A DNA stretch of 64,000 nucleotides from an uncultured Dehalococcoidia bacterium (GTDB lineage: Bacteria; Chloroflexota; Dehalococcoidia; Tepidiformales; Tepidiformaceae). The DNA lies in assembly GCA_938015525.1 (NCBI GenBank), contig CALLPC010000015.1, positions 1-64,000 on the forward strand, written 5' to 3'. This document shows positions 24,046 to 34,279 of the stretch, in pieces (the stretch's first letter is position 1; each line of letters begins with the position of its first letter). The notes under the pieces are model-generated. The model saw only the letters and a list, made by a program, of their open reading frames with translations, had not been told where the DNA came from and made no database searches. Both the position numbers and the translations under genes were made by a program.

Positions 24046-24893
24046 GGTGTGACGGTTCCAAAGAAGAGGGATTCGGCATTCCCGCCGCACACCCGGTCGA
24101 GGGCATGCGGCGGGAGTTCCGCAGCGATGCGCTGGAGCTGGCGCCCCGGGGTGAGCAACGGGAAATCAGAGCCGAAGAGCACGCGCCCGGCTCCCGCGAG
24201 GGCGACGAGGCGCGCGACGCTCCCTTCATCATACAGCAATGACACGGCGGCGGTGTCGAAATAGATATTTCCGATAGCCTGCCGAACTTCGGGCATTTGG
24301 AGATAGAAGGAGATGCCGGCGCCGAGGTGAGCGGCGACCATCCGTGCGGGAGGAACCCTGCTGGCGAGTTCGATGAGCGCCGCCGGGGCGATGCCGCCAC
24401 GCTTGCCGGGGTAGGCGTGGCCGACGGGCTCGGAGACGTGCCAGAGGAGGACGGCTCCGGCCTCGGCGGCGAGGCAGGCGAGACGGACGGCCTCGGGGCC
24501 GAGCGGGTCCCAGCCCTGGTTGCCGGGGCGGAGTTCGCCGAAGCCGCGGGCGCCGGCGGCGAGCCAGCGGCCGGCCTCGGCTTCCCACCCGGGGGCGGCC
24601 AGGTTGAGGCAGGGAAGGGGGGCGAGGGTGCCGCCGCTCTCGGCCGCAGCGGCGAGGAGGTATTCGGCCTGCTCGGCGAGATGGAGCGGGGAGCGGAAGG
24701 CAAAGCCGGCGATGACGGCCCGGGTGATGCCGGCGCGGGACATGGCGGCGCGGAGGGCGGGGGCATCGGCGAGCCTGGCGCGGGGGCTGGCGTACATCTC
24801 GGCGAAGGTGGGGTCGGCCTCGGCGAGGGCAGCGCGCCGGCTCGCCTGGGCGGGCGGGAAGAGGTGGGTATGGGCATCGATGACGTCGGCCAC
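24042..24893 (-). CDS. Amidohydrolase-family TIM-barrel metalloenzyme
   Basis: The 283-residue protein belongs to the amidohydrolase_2 superfamily. Seen are the metal HxH near the N-terminus (DAHTHLF), a central His (LLWHVSEP), MVAAHLGAG, and the catalytic Asp in VLFGSDFPLLTPG, followed by NAESLFF at the end. Members are decarboxylases or hydrolases. The substrate cannot be assigned. The GTG at 24893 is chosen because VADVIDAHTHLF is the usual N-terminus and a TACCAT box sits 6 bases upstream. It is co-transcribed with thpR. Confidence 0.85.
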   Translation of the reverse strand: MADVIDAHTHLFPPAQASRRAALAEADPTFAEMYASPRARLADAPALRAAMSRAGITRAVIAGFAFRSPLHLAEQAEYLLAAAAESGGTLAPLPCLNLAAPGWEAEAGRWLAAGARGFGELRPGNQGWDPLGPEAVRLACLAAEAGAVLLWHVSEPVGHAYPGKRGGIAPAALIELASRVPPARMVAAHLGAGISFYLQMPEVRQAIGNIYFDTAAVSLLYDEGSVARLVALAGAGRVLFGSDFPLLTPGRQLQRIAAELPPHALDRVCGGNAESLFFGTVTP

Positions 24894-24899
24894 GCAGGG

Positions 24900-24905
24900 A
24901 TGGTA
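24900..24905 (-). promoter_or_regulatory. -10-like TACCAT for the amidohydrolase-thpR unit, leaderless arrangement
   Basis: On the minus strand TACCAT is separated from the GTG at 24893 by 6 bases and there is no SD. Confidence 0.45.
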
Positions 24906-24972
24906 GCAGCCGGGGGCAGCACGGCAGCAGCAGAACGGGGCGCCGAAGGATTCGATGGTGTTGAACGAACGA

Positions 24973-25001
24973 TTGACAGCGGGGGGCCCGCCGGGCAGGA
25001 T
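24973..25001 (+). promoter_or_regulatory. Promoter of the solitary peptide-binding protein gene
   Basis: A perfect -35 TTGACA (24973-24978) is followed after 17 bases by CAGGAT (24996-25001). The leader to the TTG start would be about 70-75 bases. Confidence 0.5.
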
Positions 25002-25080
25002 GCTCGCATCTTTGCGCATGGCCTATACGACGCATCAACGACGTCGATGGCTAAACAGGCGCGTCGCAAGGGGGTTCGAT

Positions 25081-26862
25081 TTGTCGGAATACTGGGAGAC
25101 GTTCTGGAGGGAACGGAGGAGTCGGCGGCGATTCCTCGGGGCAGCGACGGGCGCGGCTGCCGGTGCCGCGGGGCTGGCGCTCGTGGGCTGCGGCGGCGGT
25201 GACGACGACGAAGGCCGGACGCCGACGGCGGCCGGCGGAACGGCGACGACGGCGCCGGCGGCGACGCCGACACCGAGCGACCCGTACGCGAATGCGAAGC
25301 GCGGCGGGGTGATGAACCTGCAGGCGACGGGCGACCCGCCGTCGATCGACCCCTACGGGAACGCATCGTTCCTGACGAAGGGGGTGGCGGCGTACGTCTA
25401 CAGCCGGCTGTTCAAGTACAACGCGGGCCTCGGGGTGCGGACCTCGGAGCTGCGGCCCGTGCCGGACGTGGCGCAATCGGCCGAGGCGAGCCCGGACGGG
25501 CTGACCTGGACGATCAAGCTGCGGACGGATGTGAAATTCCACAACGTGGCGCCGGTGAACGGCCGGGCGCTGGGAACGGACGACATCAAGTACTCCTGGG
25601 GGCGGATGACGGCTGAGACGTCGGCGAACCGCTCGCAGGTCGCGTTCGTGGAGCGGCTGGAGTACCCGGATGCGACGACGGTGGTCTTCAAGCTGAAGGA
25701 GCCGAATGCGGCCTTCCTCGACGTGCTGGCGGACGCGAACCTGTTCTGGGTGATGCCGAAGGAGGCGGACGGCGGGTTCGATTCGACGAAGACGATGATC
25801 GGGTCGGGGCCGTGGATGCTGGAGTCGTACACGCCGTCGGTGGGGTTCAAGTTCAAGAAGAACCCGGCGTGGCACGTGCAGGGGTTCCCGCTCTGCGATG
25901 GGGTTTCGCTCCAGATCATCCCGGAGTACGCGAACCGGCTGGCGCAGTTCCAGGCAGGGAACTCGGATGCCGCCGGGCTGAACGCGGAAGACCTGATCTC
26001 GGTGAAGAACGCGCTCCCGAAGGTGCAGCTGTACGGGGAAGTCTCCCAGCTGTTGTCGATGTTCTTCATGGATTCGAACCCGGATTCGCCGTGGAACAAG
26101 GACCCGCGGGTCCGGATTGCCATTTCGATGTCGACGGACCGGGCGGCGCTGCTGGACCTGGCATACAACGTGAAGAAGCTGAAGGAAGCCGGCCTGGCGG
26201 TCTCCGAGCGGTGGAACAACCTGATCCCGGCGGGGCTCGAGCGGTTCTGGCTGGACCCGCTCTCGAGCGCGCAGGGGGAGACCTCGAAGTACTTCAAGTA
26301 CGACCCGGCGGAGGCGAAGAAGCTGCTGGCGGCAGCCGGCTACCCGGACGGCTTCAGCACGGTCTACCAGTACACGGCGAACCGGTACGGCTCGGCGTTC
26401 AACTCGGTAGCCGAGGCGAACATCCAGTACCTGAACGCCATCGGCATCAAGACGACGACGGACGTGCAGGACTACTCGTCGAAGTACATCACGCAGACGT
26501 TCACGGGGAACTTCACGGGCATCGCCTTCGGGTACGAGACACCGTTCCCGGAGGCGGGGAGCTACCCGATCCGGTTCTTCACGGACAACCCGCTGAACCA
26601 CAGCCGGGTCAAGGACCCGGAGCTGGAGCAGCTCGCCCGGCAGCAGCAGCGGGAGCTCGACCCGGCGAAGCGGAAGGAGCTGTTCTTCGAAATCCAGCGC
26701 AAGAACGCGGCGAAGATGTGGTACATCCCGCAGAACCAGGGTGCCGGCACGGCCTGGACGGGTTTCCGGGAGTGGGTGAAGAACGTGGAGGTCCAGACGG
26801 TGCCGGGTTCGTACGGCGGCGCGACGGAGGTGCTGCCCTTCCGCTGGCTCGATAAGGCCTGA
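25081..26862 (+). CDS. ABC transporter substrate-binding lipoprotein, family 5 (solitary)
   Basis: The 593-residue protein is an SBP_bac_5 oligopeptide/dipeptide-binding protein. Its N-terminus carries a twin-arginine signal RRRFLG and lipobox ALVGC (Cys about 37), then a Thr/Pro-rich linker. It is a close paralogue of the protein at 47572-49347 through the whole length, with shared blocks such as SERWNNLIPAGLERFWLDP and YQYTANRYGS. Alignment of the two N-termini (SEYWETFWRER against SDSYWDRFWKER) supports the TTG start at 25081. An AAGGGGG SD lies 6 bases away. No permease genes follow, so it may share the permeases at 45.6-47.5 kb. Confidence 0.92.
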   Translation: MSEYWETFWRERRSRRRFLGAATGAAAGAAGLALVGCGGGDDDEGRTPTAAGGTATTAPAATPTPSDPYANAKRGGVMNLQATGDPPSIDPYGNASFLTKGVAAYVYSRLFKYNAGLGVRTSELRPVPDVAQSAEASPDGLTWTIKLRTDVKFHNVAPVNGRALGTDDIKYSWGRMTAETSANRSQVAFVERLEYPDATTVVFKLKEPNAAFLDVLADANLFWVMPKEADGGFDSTKTMIGSGPWMLESYTPSVGFKFKKNPAWHVQGFPLCDGVSLQIIPEYANRLAQFQAGNSDAAGLNAEDLISVKNALPKVQLYGEVSQLLSMFFMDSNPDSPWNKDPRVRIAISMSTDRAALLDLAYNVKKLKEAGLAVSERWNNLIPAGLERFWLDPLSSAQGETSKYFKYDPAEAKKLLAAAGYPDGFSTVYQYTANRYGSAFNSVAEANIQYLNAIGIKTTTDVQDYSSKYITQTFTGNFTGIAFGYETPFPEAGSYPIRFFTDNPLNHSRVKDPELEQLARQQQRELDPAKRKELFFEIQRKNAAKMWYIPQNQGAGTAWTGFREWVKNVEVQTVPGSYGGATEVLPFRWLDKA

Positions 26863-26895
26863 ACCGTCAGACCTTATTGAGAACCCCCCTGCTGG

Positions 26896-26933
26896 GGCCC
26901 CCGTTCCGCTATCGAGGGAGCGGAGCGGGGGCC
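26896..26933 (+). terminator. Strong terminator hairpin after the solitary binding-protein gene
   Basis: GGCCCCCGTTCCGCT (26896-26910) pairs with AGCGGAGCGGGGGCC (26919-26933). The 15-bp stem has one G-U pair and an 8-base loop. No T-tract follows. Confidence 0.6.
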
Positions 26934-26958
26934 TCACACCATCTGCCGGAGGTCAGTC

Positions 26959-27399
26959 ATGGCGCGCGCCTTTCGGATGAATACGACCAGGCGGGCGGCT
27001 AACGCGCTGGTACGGGTCGGGCTGGCGATGGGGCTCGGCGAACGGAATACCTGGCTGCTCGTGGTGGCGGGGCGGAAGAGCGGCAAACCGATGGCGACAC
27101 CGGTGACCGTCGTGGTCGAAGACGGGCGCCGGTGGCTCGTTTCCCCGTACGGAGAGCGGGCCTGGGTGAAGAACCTGAGGGCGGCGGGCGAGTGTGAACT
27201 CCGCCGGGGACGGCGGCGGGAGCGTGTCCGCGCCCGCGAGGTGACCGCCGCGGACGCAGCGCCCGTGCTGAAGCGGTACGCCGAGCGGGTGCCGATCACG
27301 CGACCGTACTTCGACGCGGCGCACACCGACCCGCCGGAGCGGTTTGCCGGGGAAGCGGACCGGCACCCGGTGTTCGAACTCATCCCCGCCGGCGTGTAA
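26959..27399 (+). CDS. Deazaflavin (F420)-dependent nitroreductase-family protein
   Basis: The 146-residue split-beta-barrel protein fits the DDN/Rv3547-like family: LLVVAGRKSGKPMATPVTVV is the typical RKSG-x-R-x2P cofactor segment, followed by WLVSPYGERAWVKNLRAAGECELRRG. Members reduce quinones or nitro-compounds with F420H2. The ATG at 26959 is preceded by GGAGG about 6 bases away. A terminator-like hairpin separates it from the upstream gene, so it is probably transcribed on its own. Substrate unknown. Confidence 0.9.
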   Translation: MARAFRMNTTRRAANALVRVGLAMGLGERNTWLLVVAGRKSGKPMATPVTVVVEDGRRWLVSPYGERAWVKNLRAAGECELRRGRRRERVRAREVTAADAAPVLKRYAERVPITRPYFDAAHTDPPERFAGEADRHPVFELIPAGV

Positions 27400-27428
27400 T
27401 GCGCGGGCCTCGAAGGAGCGGTCGCCTT

Positions 27429-27743
27429 TCATGAAGATGTTGGGTCCGCGCGGAGCCATCGGATGCCGGCGCCTTCGCGGACCTGGAAGTGGACCCAGCC
27501 CTGCTTCTTCCCGGCGGGGGTGAGGTCAGCGCAAACGGGGTCGAGCTCGGGGAGGGCGACGAGCGCGCCGCAGCCGATGCCGAGCTTCTCGAGGGAGCCG
27601 TCGCCGGATTCCCGGACCGAGGGCCGGACCTGGCCCGGGATGATGGCCTGGCGCCGCTGTTCGTCCTCCTCATCGGTGACGAGGCCGCGGGCGCGGAGCC
27701 GGTCGGGTTCCTGCAGGCGTCACTCGGTTGGAACCCTGGCCAT
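27429..27743 (-). pseudogene. SHOCT-like small gene interrupted by an in-frame TGA
   Basis: Read from the ATG at 27743 the frame gives MARVPTE, a TGA (27720-27722), then about 96 more sense codons to a normal stop. The part after the TGA looks like real protein: RLRARGLVTDEEDEQRRQAI resembles the SHOCT motif, and a later segment GKKQGWVHFQVREG looks folded. No ATG, GTG or TTG occurs in the frame downstream of the TGA, so an intact shorter gene has no normal start. It is either a recent nonsense mutation, a sequencing error, or recoding. No selenocysteine-type context was recognised. Confidence 0.5.
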
Positions 27744-27836
27744 GTGGTGAACCTCGCCGGCGGAATCGGGAGGGACTCTCGGCGGGGCCGGCGCCAGCCC
27801 TGGTGTGACGTCGCGACCGTTTCGCGATATTAGCCG

Positions 27837-28751
27837 TCAGGGGAGGGGAACGGTGAGGGGGCCGCTTGCGACGAGCCAGTAGCGGACGCCGGGCTGGAGG
27901 TGGCTGAGCGTATTGAGGCGCGGTTGGAGGCGGGGGCTCCAGCGGAGCCAGCGCCCGGCGGCGGTGTCGTAGGCGTAGAGGCCCCGGACGGCCCCTGCGG
28001 AGGGCCCGAAGACCTCGTCGACCGGGACCGGGCTGCCGTTCCAGGTGAAGGCCGTGATGCCGGCGGGGAAGGCAACCGTGCGGGGCTGGTCCGGCGCCTG
28101 GCTGGCCGGTGCGGGGGAAGGCGCGGGCGGCACGGCGGTGGGGGTGGCAGTCGGGACCGGGCGGGCCGGGGCCGGCGCCGGCGAGGGAAGCGCCGGGGTC
28201 GGGGTGGGCGCGGCGATGCCGGCTGTCCCGGCCGGGCGGCCGTAGCCGAAGGTGAGCGACCAGTAGACGCCGTACCGGCTGCCGGGGGCGGTATGGCGGG
28301 CGACGCCGACGAGGGTGAAGTCGCGGCCGAGCATGATGGCGTCGTGGCCGGGCGAACCTTGCCAGGCCTGGAGCACCGCCGCGGGGCTGGCGAGCGGGGT
28401 GCCGGCGGCGATGTTTTCGCCGCCGGGGGCAGCGACGCCGCAATCGCCCATCCGCTTCCAGGGCGAGCGGCCGAGGGAGTCGGTGTGCTCGAAGGCCGAG
28501 CGGCCGGCGAGGTCGATGCTCATCCAGGCGGCGGCGCGGCTGAGCGCCGGGTCGACGGCGACGGGCTGGAGGCCGTTCCGGGCGCGGTAGTCGTTCAGGA
28601 GCCGGACGAACGCCTGTTCGTCGGCATCGAGGGCGATGGCGGCATCCGGGACGTCGCAGTCCGCGAGGGCGGCGGCGCTCCGCGCGTGGGCAGCGGGCGC
28701 CAGGGCGGCGGCGGTGAGGAGCACAGCGAGGCTGAACGAGCGGAGCAGCAT
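27837..28751 (-). CDS. Secreted CAP/SCP-domain protein
   Basis: The 304-residue protein has a signal peptide (MLLRSFSLAVLLTAAALAPA) and a CAP domain around residues 35-160. The domain shows FVRLLNDYRARNGLQPV, FEHTDSLGRSPWKRM, APGGENIAAG, SPGHDAIMLGRDFTLVGV and YWSLTFGYG. A Pro/Thr/Ala linker and a C-terminal domain of about 80 residues follow. Bacterial CAP proteins are extracellular and mostly of unknown function, although some bind lipids. The start has a GGAGG SD, and a further in-frame upstream start is not needed. Confidence 0.88.
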   Translation of the reverse strand: MLLRSFSLAVLLTAAALAPAAHARSAAALADCDVPDAAIALDADEQAFVRLLNDYRARNGLQPVAVDPALSRAAAWMSIDLAGRSAFEHTDSLGRSPWKRMGDCGVAAPGGENIAAGTPLASPAAVLQAWQGSPGHDAIMLGRDFTLVGVARHTAPGSRYGVYWSLTFGYGRPAGTAGIAAPTPTPALPSPAPAPARPVPTATPTAVPPAPSPAPASQAPDQPRTVAFPAGITAFTWNGSPVPVDEVFGPSAGAVRGLYAYDTAAGRWLRWSPRLQPRLNTLSHLQPGVRYWLVASGPLTVPLP

Positions 28752-29094
28752 GGGGGATTCCTCCGGCCTGTGGTTTGCAAGGCACATCGGTCCGGGGGCG
28801 CAAAGGGTGCCAGGAATGTGCTGGTTTGCCTGGTGAGCGGTTCGTCGTTCCGGTGCTCGCCGCGGCGGGGAAGGTGCCGCGGGCGAGCAGAATCTCCTCC
28901 TCAGGGCGCCACCGGTTCCACGGTAGCCAGGACTGCGGGGGGAATCGACCGGGATTCTCCCGATTCTCGGTAAACGGTCGGCAAAACGTGGGCGGTGCGG
29001 CGCCGGGGGAAGCGGTCACCCGGTTGGGAGGGGGGACGCGTATACTGGCCGACATGCGGGCCGCGAATGGCCCATGCGCGCGAGGAGGTGAGGC
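28752..29094. other. Intergenic region between divergent CAP and SPFH genes
   Basis: This 343-base gap has no convincing ORF. The only signal seen is a TATACT -10-like box (29041-29046) for the SPFH gene and its SD. The rest shows no clear hairpin or repeat. Confidence 0.5.
29041..29046 (+). promoter_or_regulatory. -10-like TATACT upstream of the SPFH gene
   Basis: TATACT lies 48 bases before the ATG at 29095. No good -35 was found at normal spacing. The start codon itself has a strong GAGGAGGTG SD. Confidence 0.45.
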
Positions 29095-30033
29095 ATGGCC
29101 GGGTTGATCGTGCTGGCGGTGGCAGGCGTGATCGTGCTGGTGCTGGTGTTCGGGTCGCTGTTCACGGTGGAGCAGCAGACGGCGGCGGTGGTGGAGCGGT
29201 TCGGCAAGTTTCGCCGGATTGCGCGCCCGGGACTGAACGTGAAAATCCCGCTCATCGAGCGGGTGGCCGGGCGGGTGAACCTGCGGGTGCAGCAGCTCGA
29301 CGTGAGCGTCGAGACGAAGACGCTCGACAACGTGTTCGTGCACACCATCGTGGCGGTACAGTTCATGGTCATCCCCGACCGGGTGTACGACGCGTTCTAC
29401 CGGCTCGACCGGCCGACGGTGCAGATCACGGCGTACGTGTTCGATACCGTGCGGGCACGGGTGCCGAAGATGGAGCTGGACGACGTCTTCGAGCGGAAAG
29501 ATGAGATCGCGATTGCGGTGAAGAACGAACTGGCGGGGGAGATGAACGAGTTCGGGTTCCAGATCGTGCAGGCGCTGGTCACGGACATCGACCCGGACAA
29601 GAAGGTGAAGGAGGCGATGAACGAGATCAACGCGGCGCGGCGGATGCGGGAGGCGGCACAGGAGCGCGGCGAGGCGGAGAAGATCCTGAAGGTGAAGGCT
29701 GCGGAGGCGGAGGCAGAGAGCAAGGCGCTCCAGGGCCAGGGCATCGCGAACCAGCGCCGGGCGATCATCGACGGGCTGCGCGATTCGGTCGACCAGTTCC
29801 AGCAGAGCATCGCGGGCGTGACGCCCGAGGCGATCATGCAGCTCGTGCTGATGACGCAGCACTACGACACGGTGAAGGAGATCGGCGCGGCGTCGCGGGC
29901 GAATACGATTTTCGTGCCGTATTCGCCGGCGGGCATGACGGATTTCTACTCGCAAATCCGGGATGCGCTGATCGCGGCGAACGCTGCGACGACGCCGGCG
30001 GACGTGGACCGCCCGGACGGGATGGGGGCCTAA
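29095..30033 (+). CDS. SPFH/Band 7 (stomatin-like) membrane protein
   Basis: The 312-residue protein has one N-terminal hairpin or transmembrane helix (MAGLIVLAVAGVIVLVLVFG) and the Band 7 domain (EQQTAAVVERFGKFRRIARPGLNVKIP). A long charged helix follows (RRMREAAQERGEAEKILKVKAAEAEAESKALQGQ in part), which is the oligomerising coiled coil of stomatins and SPFH proteins. Such proteins form microdomain scaffolds and regulate membrane proteases. In many genomes it is paired with NfeD; here none is adjacent. The SD GAGGAGGTG is strong. Confidence 0.93.
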   Translation: MAGLIVLAVAGVIVLVLVFGSLFTVEQQTAAVVERFGKFRRIARPGLNVKIPLIERVAGRVNLRVQQLDVSVETKTLDNVFVHTIVAVQFMVIPDRVYDAFYRLDRPTVQITAYVFDTVRARVPKMELDDVFERKDEIAIAVKNELAGEMNEFGFQIVQALVTDIDPDKKVKEAMNEINAARRMREAAQERGEAEKILKVKAAEAEAESKALQGQGIANQRRAIIDGLRDSVDQFQQSIAGVTPEAIMQLVLMTQHYDTVKEIGAASRANTIFVPYSPAGMTDFYSQIRDALIAANAATTPADVDRPDGMGA

Positions 30034-30049
30034 GCGGGGGCGAGACGGG

Positions 30050-30676
30050 CTAGCCCGCCGGGGCGGCGGTGTCTTCGCCGCGCCAGAGGTAGAGGCAGGC
30101 GGCGGTGGCGAACGGCCGCCAGGGCGCGCCGATGGCGCGGACCTCGGCCGGCCTCGGCATGGCGGGCAGCCCGTAGCGGCGCATGATGGCGCGGTTGATG
30201 CCGAGGTCGTTGACGGGCAGGACGTCGGGCCGCTGGAGCTGGAAGATGAGGAACATCTCGGCCGTCCAGCGGCCGATGCCGCGGACGCGGGTGAGGTGGG
30301 CGATCACTGCTTCATCGGGCCAGCGGTGGAGGCCGGCGTCGTCGAGTTGGCCGCTGGCGAAATGCTCCGCCAGGCTGCGGAGGGAGGCGATCTTCTGGCG
30401 GGAGAGGCCGACGGAGCGGAGGGTCTCGGGCGGGGTAGCGAGGACGTCGGCGGGCGCGGGGAAGCCTTCGCCGGCGTAGCGCGCGCGGAACCGCTCGAAG
30501 ATGGCCCCGGCGGCGCGGCCGGAGAGCTGCTGATAGACGATGGCGCGGCAGAGGGCCTCGAAGTGGCCGGGCCGCGGCGGCCGCGGTTCGATCGGGCCGA
30601 CGGCCTCGACGAGGGCGGCCATGACGGGGTCGGCGGCGGCAAGGTGGGCGGCAGCCCGTTCGAGGTCGAGGGTCAT
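30050..30676 (-). CDS. AlkA-type DNA-3-methyladenine glycosylase
   Basis: The 208-residue protein has the HhH-GPD fold: ALCRAIVYQQLSGRAAGAIFERF, then the helix-hairpin-helix LTRVRGIGRWTAEMFLIF and the catalytic Asp in LPVNDLGINRA. It removes alkylated purines in base excision repair. It lacks the N-terminal domain of E. coli AlkA, as is usual in short family members. The ATG at 30676 is supported by a TACCAT box 7 bases upstream. The open frame beyond is antisense to the SDR gene. Confidence 0.93.
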   Translation of the reverse strand: MTLDLERAAAHLAAADPVMAALVEAVGPIEPRPPRPGHFEALCRAIVYQQLSGRAAGAIFERFRARYAGEGFPAPADVLATPPETLRSVGLSRQKIASLRSLAEHFASGQLDDAGLHRWPDEAVIAHLTRVRGIGRWTAEMFLIFQLQRPDVLPVNDLGINRAIMRRYGLPAMPRPAEVRAIGAPWRPFATAACLYLWRGEDTAAPAG

Positions 30677-30683
30677 GCCCCCG

Positions 30684-30689
30684 ATGGTA
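30684..30689 (-). promoter_or_regulatory. -10-like TACCAT for the glycosylase gene, leaderless arrangement
   Basis: On the minus strand TACCAT ends 7 bases before the ATG at 30676, with no SD. Confidence 0.45.
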
Positions 30690-30751
30690 CGCGAGGCTGG
30701 CGCGGGGCGCGGCGGGTGATCGGTTCGCGGCTGGCGCGGAGAATGGGCGGC

Positions 30752-31501
30752 ATGGAACGGTTTTCGCTCGAAGGGAAGACGGCGCTGATTACGGGCGGCT
30801 CGCGGGGTATCGGCTACGGCATCGCGCGGGCGTTCATCGAGGCTGGGGCGCGGGTGATCATCGCGGCGCGGAGCGAAGGGCCCCTGCAGGAGGCGGCGGC
30901 CTCGCTCGGGGTGAACTGCATCGGGCTGCGCTGCGACGTGGGTGACCCGGCGGACGCGGCGGCGCTGGCGGAGCGGGCGTGGGAGCTGGGGCCGCTGGAC
31001 GTGCTGGTGAACAACGCCGGCATCAGCCCGTACTACAAGCGGGTGGAGCAGGTGACGGTGGAGGAGTTCGATGCGGTGGTCCAGGTGAACCTGCGCGGGG
31101 CGTATTTCCTGAGCGTGGAGGTGGCGCGCCGGTGGTTCGCGGCGGGCCGGGGCGGGTGCATCATCAACGTCAGCTCGGTCGCCGGGATCGTGCCGCTCGA
31201 GCGGCAGGGGGTGTATGCGGCGGCGAAGGCGGGGCTCCACCAGCTGACGCGGGTGATGGCGCTCGAGTGGGCGGACCGGGGCGTCCGGGTGAACGCGATT
31301 GCGCCGGGCTGGGTAGCGACGGACCTGGTCGATGAGCTGTTCGCGAGCCGGCACGGGGAGCGGCTGCGGGCGGATATCCCGCTCGGGCGGCTGGCGACGC
31401 CGGACGACGTGGCCGGGGCGGCGACCTGGCTGGCGAGCGACGCGGCGAGCTACGTGACGGGGAGCATCGTGGTCATCGACGGCGGGCGGCAGCTGCGATG
31501 A
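30752..31501 (+). CDS. SDR-family oxidoreductase
   Basis: The 249-residue Rossmann-fold enzyme has the NAD(P) motif TGGSRGIGYGIA, the NNAG motif (VNNAGISP), the catalytic Ser (INVSSVAG) and the YxxxK pair in VYAAAKAG. It is a classical SDR, and substrate is not predictable. An in-frame ATG at 30743 is also possible. GAGAAT 7 bases before 30752 may be a weak leaderless -10. Its stop overlaps the next start (ATGA), so it is coupled to an inositol-phosphatase-family gene and might act in the same polyol or sugar pathway. Confidence 0.9.
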   Translation: MERFSLEGKTALITGGSRGIGYGIARAFIEAGARVIIAARSEGPLQEAAASLGVNCIGLRCDVGDPADAAALAERAWELGPLDVLVNNAGISPYYKRVEQVTVEEFDAVVQVNLRGAYFLSVEVARRWFAAGRGGCIINVSSVAGIVPLERQGVYAAAKAGLHQLTRVMALEWADRGVRVNAIAPGWVATDLVDELFASRHGERLRADIPLGRLATPDDVAGAATWLASDAASYVTGSIVVIDGGRQLR

Positions 31502-32307
31502 CGGCAAACGAGCGGCTGGCGGGGGAGCTGCTGGCGCTGGCGGTCGCGGCCGCCCGGGAGGCCGGCGAGCTCATCGCCCGGTACGCGGCGGAGGGGTTCG
31601 CCGTCGGGACGAAATCGACGGCGACGGACATGGTGACGGAGGCGGACCGGGCGGCGGAGGCGCTGCTCATCGAGCGGCTGCTGGGGGCACGGCCGGGGGA
31701 TGGGTTCGTGGGTGAGGAGGGGACACTGGAGACGGGCTCTTCGGGGGTGCGCTGGGTGGTGGACCCGCTGGACGGGACGACGAACTTCATCTACGGCATC
31801 CCGGCGTACGCGGTCTCGGTGGCGGCCGAGGCGGAGGGGGAGGCAGTCGCCGGGGTGGTCCACGACGTGGCGCACGGGCTCACGTACGCGGCCGCCGCCG
31901 GGCGCGGGGCGACGTGCAACGGCCGGCCGGTCCGGGTGCGGGCGGGGGCGAGCCTTTCGACGGCGCTGGTGGCGACGGGGTTCGCGTATGACGCGGCCCG
32001 GCGCGGGGAGCAGGCGGCCGTGCTGACCCGGGTGCTGCCGCGGGTGCGGGACATCCGCCGGATGGGCTCGGCCGCGCTCGACCTGGCGCACGTGGCCTGC
32101 GGGGTGCTCGACGGGTACTACGAATACCGGCTGAACGCGTGGGACATCGCGGCCGGGGGGCTGCTCGTCCGGGAGGCGGGCGGGCTGACGGGCGGGTTCG
32201 GGGGGTACGGCTTTGGGGACGGCTACGTGGTGGCGGCGGGGCCGGGGATTTTCGACGCGCTCACGACGGTCGTGGAGACGGCGTACCGGGAGACGGCGAG
32301 GGCGTGA
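31498..32307 (+). CDS. Inositol monophosphatase-family phosphatase
   Basis: The 269-residue enzyme has the metal and substrate motifs of the FIG/IMPase superfamily: VGEEGT, WVVDPLDGTTNFIYGIPAYAVSVA and WDIAAGGLLVREAGG. It hydrolyses inositol-1-phosphate, histidinol phosphate, PAP or a related compound, and these cannot be separated by eye. Start and overlap (ATGA with the SDR stop) show translational coupling. The gene ends next to a strong bidirectional terminator shared with dnaK. Confidence 0.92.
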   Translation: MTANERLAGELLALAVAAAREAGELIARYAAEGFAVGTKSTATDMVTEADRAAEALLIERLLGARPGDGFVGEEGTLETGSSGVRWVVDPLDGTTNFIYGIPAYAVSVAAEAEGEAVAGVVHDVAHGLTYAAAAGRGATCNGRPVRVRAGASLSTALVATGFAYDAARRGEQAAVLTRVLPRVRDIRRMGSAALDLAHVACGVLDGYYEYRLNAWDIAAGGLLVREAGGLTGGFGGYGFGDGYVVAAGPGIFDALTTVVETAYRETARA

Positions 32308-32336
32308 CGAGGGGGCCGGCGGTGCCGGCCCCCTCG
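32308..32336. terminator. Bidirectional terminator between IMPase-family gene and dnaK
   Basis: CGAGGGGGCCGGC-GGT-GCCGGCCCCCTCG gives a 13-bp perfect stem with a 3-base loop between two convergent operons. T-tracts are absent on both sides. Confidence 0.65.
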
Positions 32337-32363
32337 CGGGGCGGTGGACCCGATGCGGGACGG

Positions 32364-34247
<1,884 letters not shown>

Positions 34248-34279
34248 CGTGATATCTGCTCCTGGTGGTGGGTGTGAGG

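Noticed and set aside
24955-25080. Upstream extension of the solitary binding protein to a GTG/ATG near 24955-25021
   Set aside because: The extension is basic and not shared by the paralogue, and the TTG at 25081 has the better SD and matching N-terminus.
27720-27722. Selenocysteine at the in-frame TGA
   Set aside because: No SECIS-like stem-loop was noticed just after the TGA, the position is not an obvious redox site, and no sel genes are in the window. A nonsense mutation or error is simpler.
27463-27833. Plus-strand open frames over the interrupted SHOCT-like gene
   Set aside because: Low-complexity Arg/Ser-rich or unstructured products without SD. The minus-strand frame shows better protein character in spite of its TGA.
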